From the NCBI GenBank assembly GCA_963805255.1, contig CAWDTK010000011.1, forward strand, positions 310,001-374,000: a stretch of 64,000 nucleotides of DNA, written 5' to 3'. The number at the start of each line of letters is the position of its first letter. The first letter of the stretch is position 1. Under the pieces are notes generated by a model. The model was given only the letters and a program-made list of their open reading frames with translations, searched no databases and was not told the origin of the DNA. The translations under genes and the position numbers were made by a program. This DNA comes from Bog-532 sp963805255. Its GTDB lineage: Bacteria > Actinomycetota > Actinomycetes > Streptosporangiales > Streptosporangiaceae. Below are positions 45,177-53,723 of the stretch, in pieces.

Positions 45177-45863
45177 TCAACCGGTGGGACCGGCGCTGGA
45201 CTCTGCTCCGCGGCTGAAGCGGAGCAGGAGCTTCTGGTCGCAGTAATAGTCGAGCCAGCCGAGCAGGCCGCCCGGGTCGTGGTGCCCGCAGCGGCTGGCG
45301 GGCACGAATCGGACCGCGAGCCGGGCGGCTGCGGCGTCGAAACCTGCAGCCTCGAAGACGGCGACCACCTCGTCGACGTCGTACAGCTCGGGGAGATGCA
45401 GCTCCTCTACGTTGGCGCGATGCCACGCCGCCATCAGCGGGCTGCCGGTGTGAACACCCATAACCGCGTAGTACACGCCACCGGGCACCAGGGCGTCGAA
45501 GATCGTCCGGGCGTGGACGCGGAGGTCGTGGAGCAAGTAGAGCACCTCGTGGCTGAACGCTGCATCGAGACCACGCCATCCGGCAGGCACCGTGCCGGCA
45601 GCCTCGAACTGGAGGGGCCGCTGCCCGGCGAGCCGACGGGCGTCCTCGATCGCGCCCGAGGCTGGGTCGTAACCGAAACCCTCCGCGATGCCGCACCGGT
45701 CGGAGAGCAGCCGGAGGAACCCGCCCCGGTTGCACCCCACGTCGAGAACCCGCTTGCCGGCGAGGTCGATTTCGATCGTATCGATCATCGCCGCCCAGAC
45801 GAACGCGTGCTCGTCCTGCATCGCCTCATCCGCTGTCGCGTCCCGCCAATAGGTCTGGCTCAT
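45177..45863 (-). CDS. Class I SAM-dependent methyltransferase
   Basis: A 228-residue methyltransferase of unknown substrate. Motif I is GKRVLDVGCNRGGFLRLLSD, followed by GFGYDPASGAIEDARRLAGQ, a motif-IV-like GLDAAFSHEVLYLLHDLRVH and ALVPGGVYYAVMGVHTGSPL. ATG 45863 begins MSQTYWRDATADEAMQDEHA. TAGTGT lies 9 bases upstream, so the transcript could be leaderless. No clear operon partner. Confidence 0.82.
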   Translation of the reverse strand: MSQTYWRDATADEAMQDEHAFVWAAMIDTIEIDLAGKRVLDVGCNRGGFLRLLSDRCGIAEGFGYDPASGAIEDARRLAGQRPLQFEAAGTVPAGWRGLDAAFSHEVLYLLHDLRVHARTIFDALVPGGVYYAVMGVHTGSPLMAAWHRANVEELHLPELYDVDEVVAVFEAAGFDAAAARLAVRFVPASRCGHHDPGGLLGWLDYYCDQKLLLRFSRGAESSAGPTG

Positions 45864-46142
45864 GATCCCGACACTATGGCACGACCGGTGGGTGGTCCGG
45901 CGGAAGGCCGAGGCGCACGGTCGCAGTAGACGAACCCTCTGCGTTGATCGGGTTCCGCGGGCTGGAGCGCCGCCCACGGTTCAGTTAGGGCCGCACCCCT
46001 GGGGTAGCTCGACTGGCGTTGGGTGTCGCTTGCCAGCATGATGGGCCAGCCGGAGCTGGTCTTGTCCTGTCCCTGCGGGCAGGCTGGGGCCAGCGCTTCT
46101 GCGCCGGACCGTGAATGTACTTCGCTTAAGGAGATGGCCAGC

Positions 46143-46406
46143 ATGACCGAGAACGACCCGATCGGAGTAACGCCGCCTGAGGAGCCGGCCCTGTCACGCC
46201 AGGAAGAGCCGGACACCTCCCAGGCCGCCGAGGATCCCGGATACCTTATAGAAACGGGCGAGGCAGTTGGCGAGGACGGCTCGGTCGTTCCGATCATCGG
46301 TGGCCTGCCCGCCGTCGAGGGTTCGGCCTGGGACATCGGCGCCCCTCTGGACGAGCGCGGTGCGGGCCTGGGTGACGAGCATGCCAGCCGAGCGGACCAG
46401 GATTGA
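46143..46406 (+). CDS. Small acidic protein of unknown function
   Basis: An 87-residue, strongly acidic, Pro/Glu/Asp-rich protein (MTENDPIGVTPPEEPALSRQ at the start, GEDGSVVPIIGGLPAVEGSA in the middle). AAGGAG at 46127-46132 has ideal spacing to ATG 46143, better than to ATG 46134. No cysteine or membrane segment. Probably disordered. I do not recognise a family. Confidence 0.6.
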   Translation: MTENDPIGVTPPEEPALSRQEEPDTSQAAEDPGYLIETGEAVGEDGSVVPIIGGLPAVEGSAWDIGAPLDERGAGLGDEHASRADQD

Positions 46407-46495
46407 TTATGATCCTCCGCCTGCTTTCGAGCGGCAGAGAACCAACAGATATGTGAGGCCCGTCGAAGGCGCCGGGGGCCGGCCAGGGTTGGTTG

Positions 46496-47287
46496 TCAGG
46501 CTGGGACGAATTGCAGGGGTTGGTCGCCGTGCTCGCCAATGGGCTCGATCAGCTCGGGCCCTCGGGAACCGCCGCGCCCGGTCTTGCTGACCGCGGTGGA
46601 GACGGCCCGGACCTGCAGCGGCTCGTACTCTATCCCGCTGATGAGTTTGAGTGCGGCGATCTTGTCGGTGAGTTCCGGGTCGAGCCAGGCGTCGATCCGG
46701 TCCGGGGGCAGGATCACGGGGGTGCGGTCGTTCATCACCCCGGCGAGCCAGGTGGCGTGGTGGGTGATGATCGTGGCCGACCACAGCCATCGGTCCGGGT
46801 TGTCCGCCTCCTTGGCCGGGTCGGGCCACAGCTCGTACAGCCCGGCAAACGACAGCAGCCCGCCGGCTGGGTGGATGTAGTACGGCTGCTTGAACGGCTT
46901 CCCGTCGGCGTTACGGGTGGGCAGCCATTCGTAGTAGCCCGCGGCGGGGATGACCGCCCGGCGTTTGGCGAACGGGCCGCGCCACGACGGAGCGGTCGCC
47001 ACCTTGTCGGCCCGGGCGTTGTGCAGCGATGGCATGGTCTTCTGCTTGCTGGTCTTGGGGTCGATGCCCGGTTTCCACCACGCCGGCACCAGACCCCACC
47101 GCACGGCGCGCACCTGCCGCTGGGCCCCGGCCCCGTCTGTCCGGTCGCGCTCCAGGACGGCATAGACCTTGTTGGTCGGGGCGACGTTGTGGGATGGCGC
47201 CAGCTCCGTGCTGTCACCGGCGCCGGTGGCCCTGTAGTGCTCCTGCAGCTCGTGCAGGCGAGCCACCGATACGTACCGACCGCACAT
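46496..47287 (-). CDS. SOS-response-associated peptidase (YedK/HMCES, SRAP domain)
   Basis: Forms a protective thiazolidine crosslink with abasic sites in single-stranded DNA. Cys2 is the active residue in MCGRYVSVARL, exposed after removal of Met1. Also present are SHNVAPTNKVYAVLERD, RAVRWGLVPAWWKPG, NARADKVATAPSW, the catalytic Glu in VIPAAGYYEWLPT, and the His of SATIITHHATWLAGVMNDR with TPVILPPD. 263 residues. The start must be ATG 47287, since Cys2 has to follow it. Confidence 0.94.
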   Translation of the reverse strand: MCGRYVSVARLHELQEHYRATGAGDSTELAPSHNVAPTNKVYAVLERDRTDGAGAQRQVRAVRWGLVPAWWKPGIDPKTSKQKTMPSLHNARADKVATAPSWRGPFAKRRAVIPAAGYYEWLPTRNADGKPFKQPYYIHPAGGLLSFAGLYELWPDPAKEADNPDRWLWSATIITHHATWLAGVMNDRTPVILPPDRIDAWLDPELTDKIAALKLISGIEYEPLQVRAVSTAVSKTGRGGSRGPELIEPIGEHGDQPLQFVPA

Positions 47288-47577
47288 AGCGTTCCGTCCT
47301 TCCCTCGGCGTCAGCCCCGACGCTACCCGGCCCTGCCGACATGGAAATGCCGCCCGGGTCAGCACGCGGTGCTCACTGTTGCACCAAAAGCCCGCACAAG
47401 ATCGCTAGGTGCGTCATGACGACCCGATCAGGCGCTCCTCAGTTGGCGGCTGCAGTGAGGGCCCCTGGCCGCGCCGAACGGCGGTTCCTGCTCACGTTTG
47501 GGTCGCGGACCGTGACGGCCCTGCGGTCGTAGTCATCGGGTGGCCGCAGGCCTGTCCGCCTGGCGGCCCGCCGCCGC

Positions 47578-47655
47578 CAGGCGGAGGTGTCAGGCGGAGG
47601 TGTCAGGCGGAGGTGTCAGGCGGAGGTGTCAGGCGGAGGTGTCAGGCGGAGGTGT
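47578..47655. repeat. 13-bp tandem array (6 units) just after the integrase stop
   Basis: Six perfect units of CAGGCGGAGGTGT followed by a partial CAGGCGG. On the integrase strand every unit contains TGA. The array ends 13 bases from the integrase TAA. Confidence 0.96.
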
Positions 47656-47668
47656 CAGGCGGGTGCGG

Positions 47669-48100
47669 TTAACGGGCGGCACCAGCGATGTAGGCCGCGA
47701 CGATATGGGTCGCGTGCCGGTCCAGGCTCCCGCGGGCCCGGTCATATCTCATCGTGGTCCGCGGGTCGGCATGCGAGGCGGCTTCCTGCACATCGCGCAA
47801 CGGAACCCCGGCATCGAGCGCCGCAGTGATAAATGTGTGCCGGAGCGTGTGCGGGCCGACCGGCTTGGCGATCCCGGCGCGGCGCGCCACCTTGCGGACG
47901 ATCCGCCCGGCGCCGTGCCGGTCCAGCCACCGCCCGTCACCGGTGAGGAAGAGGGGGCCGTCGCAGCGTTCGCCGGTGGCCAGGTCGATCGCCCGGCGGT
48001 ACCCGGCCAGGAACCCGGCGAGGGCGAGCCGTTCGGGATCGGTGAAGGCCGGCTGGATCGTGGCGAGGGCAGTAGATGGGCGGCAGTGGTCATCGGACAC
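47669..48100 (-). pseudogene. Tyrosine recombinase/integrase with its middle deleted
   Basis: The N-terminus ATIQPAFTDPERLALAGFLA joins in frame to the C-terminal catalytic part starting RAIDLATGERCDGPLFLTGD. The latter keeps HTLRHTFITAALDAGV (His and the second Arg) and SHADPRTTMRYDRARG (His and the nucleophile Tyr). The SAM-like core-binding domain and the first catalytic Arg, roughly 180 residues, are gone. The 143-residue product can hardly recombine DNA but could fold. No attachment site was found next to it. Confidence 0.75.
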
Positions 48101-48501
48101 CTCCCGGCCGGGCTGAGACCCGGGAGGCTGGGCCAGCTACGGGTCCCAGCAATTCAATCGAGCGGAAACCCGACGTAAGCCGCGCCAGCCGGTCCACGCC
48201 ACGTCACAACCCGCCGGAAACTGGAGCGAGGTCTACCTCCAGAGGAATGCTCCGGACCGCCGATTTTGTGCGCGCCATTGACTTGGGCGGCGGACGCAAG
48301 GTTGCGTCCCGATCGGGATGTTCTGCGCGGCTGGGCAGCGCCCGCCAGGGAGCCGACTGACGCGTCGTGGGTGCTTTTTGCAGGTCGATGGCTGGCGGAA
48401 GTCGGCACTCGGGAGCTGCGAGCTGGGAGAACCGGGAGCCAGTAGGGCGAGCTGGGCGCCGAAGAGCTGCTTGTAGATTGGCTACGTTCGCCTCCGGCCG
48501 C
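48101..48501. other. Non-coding stretch upstream of the MITE-like element
   Basis: About 400 bases with no recognisable gene or RNA. It should contain whatever promoter drives the deleted integrase. Short frames without ribosome-binding sites are present on both strands. Confidence 0.35.
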
Positions 48502-48505
48502 CTAG

Positions 48506-48603
48506 GAGGCCACTGAATAACCCTGTTTGCGCTCAAGGAGCTAGCAGCTGACCTGCGGCTTTGCGACATTGATCATGAAAAATGGGACTTATTCAGCGCG
48601 CTC
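48506..48603. mobile_element. 98-bp MITE-like element with CTAG target duplication
   Basis: The left end GAGGCCACTGAATAA and the inverted right end GAGCGCGCTGAATAA match at 12 of 15 positions. The element is flanked by CTAG on both sides (48502-48505 and 48604-48607). It has no coding capacity and is AT-rich inside. This is the structure of a miniature inverted-repeat element mobilised by a full-length IS elsewhere; no such IS is in this window. Confidence 0.7.
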
Positions 48604-48692
48604 CTAGCTCCGTCAGGTGGCCGAGCCGGCAACATGGTCAGGCCGGGCATTGGCCAGCTGCCGGCCGCTAGCGCCGAGCCTATATTGAGTCC

Positions 48693-49340
48693 GTGGAGCC
48701 GCCGCGTCGCCTGTCGATCCCTGGCTGCATCGGCTGCGGAGCGATGCGGCAGTATGAGAGCTGCGAGGGGGCCTGCCGCGAGCGCAGGCTCGAGCTCGTC
48801 AGCGGCAGCGATTACGACGAGCTGACGGCGGTCGCGGCGGCCTGCCGCGTTCGCATCGAGGGGTTCGGGGCTGTGATCGGGGAACTGGCGCGCGCAGAGC
48901 CCGGCTCGGGCGAGTTGCGGGTCGCGTATGAGGCGCTTCAGCAGTCGGCGCGTTCGGTGCTGCGACGCTCCGGGCGCGCAGCCGGGGACCGCGATGATGA
49001 GCTGCCGTCACGTGCTGGGACCGTGATCGTGTGGCGTTGCGAGGATTGCGGGGGCGTTGATGCTCCGCAGGAATGTATTGATGTGTGCATTTGGGGTCCG
49101 GCCGACTGGGTAGACGCGACCTCGTATGAGGCCGAGCGGTCGCGGGCCACCGTGGAACGCGTGGTTGAGCAGTCGCTGGCCGGGCTGCTCCGCAGGTTCG
49201 CGTTCGTCACGCCGCGTGAGGGGCAGTGGGAACGAAGCTGGCGTGCCTTTCAATCGCAGGCGCGCCTCGCTTTTCGGCCGGGGGAATCACGCCGCGTTGC
49301 GGCCGAGGCGGCCATCCAGGAGGTTCAAGCCGATGGATAA
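48693..49340 (+). CDS. Cysteine-rich hypothetical protein
   Basis: A 215-residue protein with two Cys clusters: GCIGCGAMRQYESCEGACRE near the start and WRCEDCGGVDAPQECIDVCI in the middle, eight to nine Cys in all, suggesting metal or Fe-S binding. Between them is a helical segment ELTAVAAACRVRIEGFGAVI. GTG 48693 is the likely start. I do not recognise the family; the position near narG and malic enzyme relics hints at redox physiology, which is inference. Confidence 0.65.
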   Translation: MEPPRRLSIPGCIGCGAMRQYESCEGACRERRLELVSGSDYDELTAVAAACRVRIEGFGAVIGELARAEPGSGELRVAYEALQQSARSVLRRSGRAAGDRDDELPSRAGTVIVWRCEDCGGVDAPQECIDVCIWGPADWVDATSYEAERSRATVERVVEQSLAGLLRRFAFVTPREGQWERSWRAFQSQARLAFRPGESRRVAAEAAIQEVQADG

Positions 49341-49501
49341 CGCTCCCTTGCTAGCGCTAGCGCCAGGCATCCGGGCATCGTTGCGAAGGGCTGAGCGTCC
49401 GCGCGGAAGGTCAGCTGATCCCGGTGAGCGGAATGCGCGAGCGGCCGGGCGGCTGCTCTTCGAACGCGGTCATCGCCTCGCAGATTGGAGTGTCGCAGGA
49501 C

Positions 49502-49834
49502 ATGCAGAAGTTCTCACTGGAAGCTCGGAGTCATCAGCTGCTGGAACGGGCGGGCGCCGCGGGCGGAGGTCACACCGCGGATACGGTCGTCGGCGGTCAC
49601 GAGCGGATACTGCGCCAGACGGTCATCGCGATGCTCAAGGGCGCCGTCCTCGCCGAGCATGAGAACCCGGGCGAGGCAACGGTGTACGTCCTGCGCGGAC
49701 GAGTGCGGTTGTCGGCCGGGGACGCCTCCTGGGAGGGGCGGCCCGGTGACCTGCTTGCCGTGCCGGACACGCGCCACAGCCTGGAGGCGCTGGAGGCCTC
49801 GGCGCTGCTGCTGACGGTCGCTAAGCGGCCGTGA
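49502..49834 (+). CDS. Cupin-domain protein
   Basis: A 110-residue single cupin. Motif 1 is degenerate (LAEHENPGEATVYVLRGRVR, with one His and a Glu) and motif 2 is GRPGDLLAVPDTRHSLEALE with its His. Such small cupins bind a metal or a small ligand. Upstream in-frame sequence to 49424 is not cupin-like, so ATG 49502 is preferred. It might follow the Cys-rich gene in one transcript. Confidence 0.75.
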   Translation: MQKFSLEARSHQLLERAGAAGGGHTADTVVGGHERILRQTVIAMLKGAVLAEHENPGEATVYVLRGRVRLSAGDASWEGRPGDLLAVPDTRHSLEALEASALLLTVAKRP

Positions 49835-49942
49835 CCACGTCCCCCGGTCCGGTAGCGCGTTTCGCTGCCGGAGGTCCCGGGCACGAGCCGCTCCGGCACG
49901 GCGGACTTGACGAGGTTTGGCGTCAGCCTGAGGAGGCGGCTG

Positions 49943-50185
49943 ATGGCGAACGTAAAGGTACAGGTGCGCCGGGCCTACGAGGACCCGGCGCAGGGCGACG
50001 GCACTCGGGTGCTGGTGGACCGGGCCCGTCGGGCGAAGACCCGCCGTTGCCGTCCCGTCGGCCACCATGCAGGGCCAGCGGGCCAGCGCCCATGCCGGGC
50101 CGGAACTGATTGTGTGCGGCGGGCTGAGCGCTTGCGGCTCAGCGCGGATCGTAGTAGGAACAAAACACCATCGAATCGCCGGTGA
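49943..50185 (+). pseudogene. DUF488 family N-terminal fragment
   Basis: After GAGGAGG the ATG at 49943 begins MANVKVQVRRAYEDPAQGDG and TRVLVDR, the opening of DUF488 proteins (usually followed by VWPRGLSK). Here the homology ends after about 27 residues and is replaced by Arg-rich sequence of no known type. The rest of the approximately 120-residue family is missing. Confidence 0.6.
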
Positions 50186-50239
50186 TCAAAACGTGATCCG
50201 GCCGCGGGCTGGCCTGAAGCGCACACGAAAGGGCGGCGA

Positions 50240-50425
50240 ATGACGGCGTCGATGGACGAGGAGCGGGCAGGCGTCCCCTCATCTCCAGCCACCGGGCATG
50301 AGGAAGTCGGCGACCCGGCCTGCTGGGCGCACCGCGTCTGCCCGGAATGCGGTCGGCTCAACCAGGCGGAGCATCCGGACGCGTGTGAGGCATGCGGGGC
50401 GGACTTTCCCGCTTACCAGGCCTGA
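50240..50425 (+). CDS. Small zinc-ribbon protein
   Basis: A 61-residue protein with CPECGRLNQAEHPDACEACG, two CxxC knuckles forming a zinc ribbon. A purine-rich AAAGGGCGGCG precedes the ATG. Its last bases overlap the first 107-bp direct repeat (50419-50525). Confidence 0.6.
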   Translation: MTASMDEERAGVPSSPATGHEEVGDPACWAHRVCPECGRLNQAEHPDACEACGADFPAYQA

Positions 50426-50525
50426 GGGGAACAATGGCATTGGCGGTAACGGGCCGCGGCGGGGCGGCTGGCGGGTGACCAGGCGGTCCCACTCGGTCCG
50501 GGCGGCGGGCTCACCGGGCGCGGCA
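50419..50525. repeat. 107-bp direct repeat, left copy
   Basis: Starts GGCCTGAGGGGAACAATGGC and ends CACCGGGCGCGGCA. The copy at 52189-52295 has the same length and differs at a handful of positions. Together they bracket an IS21 relic and two gene fragments. Confidence 0.92.
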
Positions 50526-50607
50526 GGTTCCGGGTCCGAGCTGGGGCCAGATCGTCAGCCAGTGCACAGGTGCACAGTGGCTATGACGGTCTCATTTGGC
50601 CCCTGTC

Positions 50608-51127
50608 GGCGCTCACGTAATTTCCCAGTTGTGGGGGCTGGCGCTCAGGTAATTCCCGACCCCGATCGCGTAATTCCCCATAGGGATGACGTTGCGTATC
50701 GGGGTGGACCTGGTCATCGAGAAGGTGCAGCCTTCCTCCCGTCTGGGACGACGGGGGGCCGATGGCAAGGGGAACGTTCGACCGAGATCTTGATGCATTG
50801 CATGCGGGCCGGTCGAAGAATGAGATGGCCGAGAGCCTGGGGGTGGACCGCAAGACGCTGCGGAAGTACATCGCCCCAGCGGTTCAGACGGGCATTGTCC
50901 GGCGGCCAGCGACGGGCCCGTCCCGTCCTGATGGCCACCGAGCTGACCCTGCCCGTCGGTGGCGGGTTCGCGCCCGCAGGTCGGGCAGGCCAGAGGGGCC
51001 CGCGCAGCAGCGGGGGCGAGTCCGTGCTCTGGCGGCCGGCTCACTGATGCGGGCATGGATTGGGTGCGGCAGCGTGGCCAGCGCTCGGCGGGTGCGGCGG
51101 CTCGAGGTCATCATCCCGGGCCGCTGA
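50608..51127 (+). mobile_element. IS21-type element relic: left-end repeats plus IstA start
   Basis: Repeated end motifs GGCGCTCACGTAATTTCCC (50608) and GGCGCTCAGGTAATTCCC (50640), plus CGTAATTCCCC (50668), resemble the multiple terminal transposase sites of IS21 elements. ATG 50762 then opens a frame with HAGRSKNEMAESLGVDRKTL followed by RKYIAPAVQTGI, the N-terminal helix-turn-helix of IstA. After about 45 residues the similarity ends. The catalytic DDE part, istB and the right end are absent. Confidence 0.65.
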
Positions 51128-51132
51128 TTCAT

Positions 51133-51648
51133 TCACCAGGGGGCGTAGCCGCCTGCGTTGGCGGCTCGCATCGCTGTGACGTAGCCGGCGCGCTCGTACG
51201 CGGCGCGGTCGGTAATGTCCGGCGCTGACAGCTTGCCGCGCAGCTCGTCGACCGTTTGGAAGCCTTTGTGCCTCATCCAGTAGGAGAGGCCGTCGAGCAG
51301 TTTTGTCGCGTATTCGGGTCCGTGGCGCAGCAGGGCGGAGGTGGTCATCACCACGTCGGCGCCGGCCAGTAGGTATCCGGCCAGGTCAGCGGGGACCTCC
51401 ACGCCAGTGGACGCCGCGAGCGATGCTCGCACCTTGCCGCGCAACAGGGCGATCCAGGTCCGGGGAAGCCGGGTATCGGCCGGGCTCGAGAGGTCGACCA
51501 TCCGCCGGACCGCGAGTCTCTCGACGTCGATGTCGGGGTATATGAAGCGATTGAAGAGCACGAGCCCGTCGGCCCCTGCCTCGTCGAGGCGCAGCGCGAT
51601 CGCCCCGGGAGAGCTGAAGTAGGGCTTGAGCTTCACCGCCACCGGCAC
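51133..51648 (-). pseudogene. C-terminal half of a dihydroorotate-dehydrogenase-like protein
   Basis: The fragment reads VAVKLKPYFSSPGAIALRLD, then EAGADGLVLFNRFIYPDIDV, TWIALLRGKVRASLAASTGV and LLAGADVVMTTSALLRHGPE, the FMN/phosphate-binding half of a TIM barrel found in dihydroorotate dehydrogenase-like proteins often linked to pyruvate:ferredoxin oxidoreductase genes. The N-terminal half is missing, and the fragment abuts SDR sequence. 171 residues remain with a normal C-terminus. Confidence 0.75.
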
Positions 51649-51649
51649 G

Positions 51650-52186
51650 GTGACCGCGGCCTCGCACCCTCTGCTGTCGCTGCCGGAACTGCCGGAGCAG
51701 CCCTCGCTCGATGAGGCCGGGGAAGAGCTGGTTAGCGCGCCGGAGCCAGCGGACGCTCGCGGGGAACACGATCAGCGCCTTGTTGCGCGCCACGCCGTCC
51801 AGGATCACCTGAGCCGCCCGTGATGGCTCCATCATCTTGGCCGGCGCGCCGGCCAGCTTCTCCCGGGACACGTCGGCGGGCAGGGTCACGTTGACTACCT
51901 CCGCGTTCCGGTAGACGTTGGTGCGTACGTAGCCTGGACAGACGCAGCTGACCTTCACCCCCAGGTCGGCACCCTCCAGGCGCAGCGACAGGGACAGCCC
52001 TCCAGGCGCAGCGACAGGGACAGCCCTATCAGGGCGTTCTTGGCAGTGCCGTGGGGGGCGTTGCCAGGAGGGGGGAAGAAGGCACCTGCCGACGAGGTGT
52101 TCACGATGTGACCGAACCCCTGCCTGGCCATGATCGGGTAGGCGGCGCGCATGCCGTGCAGGACGCCGTAGGTCCACGTCCAGGAC
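51650..52186 (-). pseudogene. Short-chain dehydrogenase, headless and frameshifted by a 26-bp duplication
   Basis: Remaining parts are YGVLHGMRAAYPIMARQGFG and HIVNTSSAGAFFPPPG, then LSLSLRLEGADLGVKVSCVC, PGYVRTNVYRNAEVVNVTLP and KALIVFPASVRWLRRANQLF. The NAD-binding N-terminal third is missing, cut exactly where the right 107-bp repeat begins. A perfect 26-bp tandem duplication at 51973-52024 shifts the frame. The active-site YxxxK reads HGTAK, so the catalytic Tyr is lost. Confidence 0.8.
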
Positions 52187-52188
52187 CC

Positions 52189-52295
52189 GGCCTGCGGGGA
52201 ACAATGGCATTGGCGTTAACGGGCCGCGGCGGGGCGTCTGGCGCGTGACCAGGCGGTTCCATTCGGTCCGGGCGGCGGGCTCACCGGGCGCGGCA
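52189..52295. repeat. 107-bp direct repeat, right copy
   Basis: Partner of 50419-50525. It begins at the truncated end of the SDR relic and stops just before the transporter region. Confidence 0.92.
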
Positions 52296-52366
52296 TGCTG
52301 TGGGGCTCCAACGCGGCAAGACGCGGCGGGCGGCTGATCATGATTCTGGGAAGGATGGTCTCGACT

Positions 52367-53479
52367 ATGGGCACCGGCGCTGCGGGAGGTCAGGCACGAT
52401 CCTTGAGCCGGACAGCCACGGCTATCAGGGATCTCCACCCCGGCTACTTCGCCTTCGTCATGACCACGGGCATCATCTCGACCGGCACGTTCCTGCTGGG
52501 ACCGTCCTGGCTGTCGCGGGCTCTGCTGGCTGCCGCATCGGCCGGGCTCGTCGTGCTCGGGACTGCACTGGCGATCCGGCTGGCCATCTTCCGCTCCAGC
52601 GTCATCGCCGACATTCAGGCTCCGGAGCAAGTGTTCGGCTTCTTCACGATCACGGCCGGGATCAACGTGCTGGGGGTGCGGCTCGGCGCCGCGGGTCACC
52701 CGCTGGCCACGGCGATCCTGGCCGGCCTGGCTGCCGCCCTGTGGCTCGCGCTGACGTACGGCGTGCCGGCCAGCCTGCTGCTCACCCGGGAGCGCGACTC
52801 GGTCCTCGGCGGCGTCAACGGCACCTGGCTGCTGTGGGTGGTCGGCACGCAGTCCCTCTCGGTCGCCGCATCGGCCCTGGTTCCCGCCTGGCCCTCGCAA
52901 TCCGGGCTGCTGGCGCCGGCCGCTGTCGGACTGTGGAGCGTCGGGCTGGTGCTGTATCTGCTGCTCGTCTCGCTGATCCTGCTGCGGTGGCTGACGGTTG
53001 CCATGACCCCCGCCACCCTCGGGCCCCCCTACTGGATTCTGATGGGCGCCACGGCGATCACCGTCCTGGCCGGCGCCCGGGTCCTGAACCTCCCCGCCGC
53101 GCTGCCTGTCACCCGGGCGACGGCCGGATTCGTCGAGGGATTCTCCTTTACTCTCTGGGCGTTCGGCACCTGGTGGATCCCGCTGCTCATCGTGCTCGGT
53201 CTGTGGCGGCACGCACGGCGGCACTGGCCGCTGACTTACGAGCCGGCGCTCTGGAGCGTGGTCTTCCCCCTCGGCATGTACAGCGTGGCCACGTTGTCGT
53301 TCGGCAAAGTCGCCCATCTCAGCTTCATGGAACCCCTCGGCCGGTTCATGCTCTGGGTCGCCGTCGCCGCCTGGGTGGTGGTGGCCGCAGCGTTTCTGGT
53401 CCGGCTCGCCCGCCATTCGGGCGAACCCGCATCCGGAGCACCAGCGGCGTCAGCCAGCGCGACAACCACTGCGACATGA
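52367..53479 (+). CDS. TDT-family (TehA/SLAC1-type) transporter
   Basis: Ten-helix membrane protein of the tellurite-resistance/dicarboxylate transporter family, which includes anion channels. Helices include LHPGYFAFVMTTGIISTGTF, ALLAAASAGLVVLGTALAIR, VFGFFTITAGINVLGVRLGA, WILMGATAITVLAGARVLNL and WSVVFPLGMYSVATLSFGKV. The frame is open from 52295; ATG 52367 follows GGGAAGG and suits the family. About 370 residues, intact, with an Ala/Ser/Thr-rich tail. Substrate could be nitrite, sulfite or C4-dicarboxylates; undetermined. Confidence 0.85.
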   Translation: MGTGAAGGQARSLSRTATAIRDLHPGYFAFVMTTGIISTGTFLLGPSWLSRALLAAASAGLVVLGTALAIRLAIFRSSVIADIQAPEQVFGFFTITAGINVLGVRLGAAGHPLATAILAGLAAALWLALTYGVPASLLLTRERDSVLGGVNGTWLLWVVGTQSLSVAASALVPAWPSQSGLLAPAAVGLWSVGLVLYLLLVSLILLRWLTVAMTPATLGPPYWILMGATAITVLAGARVLNLPAALPVTRATAGFVEGFSFTLWAFGTWWIPLLIVLGLWRHARRHWPLTYEPALWSVVFPLGMYSVATLSFGKVAHLSFMEPLGRFMLWVAVAAWVVVAAAFLVRLARHSGEPASGAPAASASATTTAT

Positions 53480-53723
53480 CCGAGACGCCCAGGCCTCCTC
53501 GCTGACCGGAGGTCGTGCCTGGACCGCCGTCAGCGCAGCAGCCGCAGCATCTGGCTCAGCCGGCCAGCAGGACGCCGAGGAACAACGCGGCAGGCGGCTG
53601 CCAGCGAGCGCCCGGCATCCCAGGCCGGCAATCGGCGCGAGCGGTTGTCCCCGGTCACTTGCAGTGATGGTATGGCTAGTTACGAGGGGACGGGGCTGAT
53701 CGTCGATTAGGCGAGGTGGTCAG

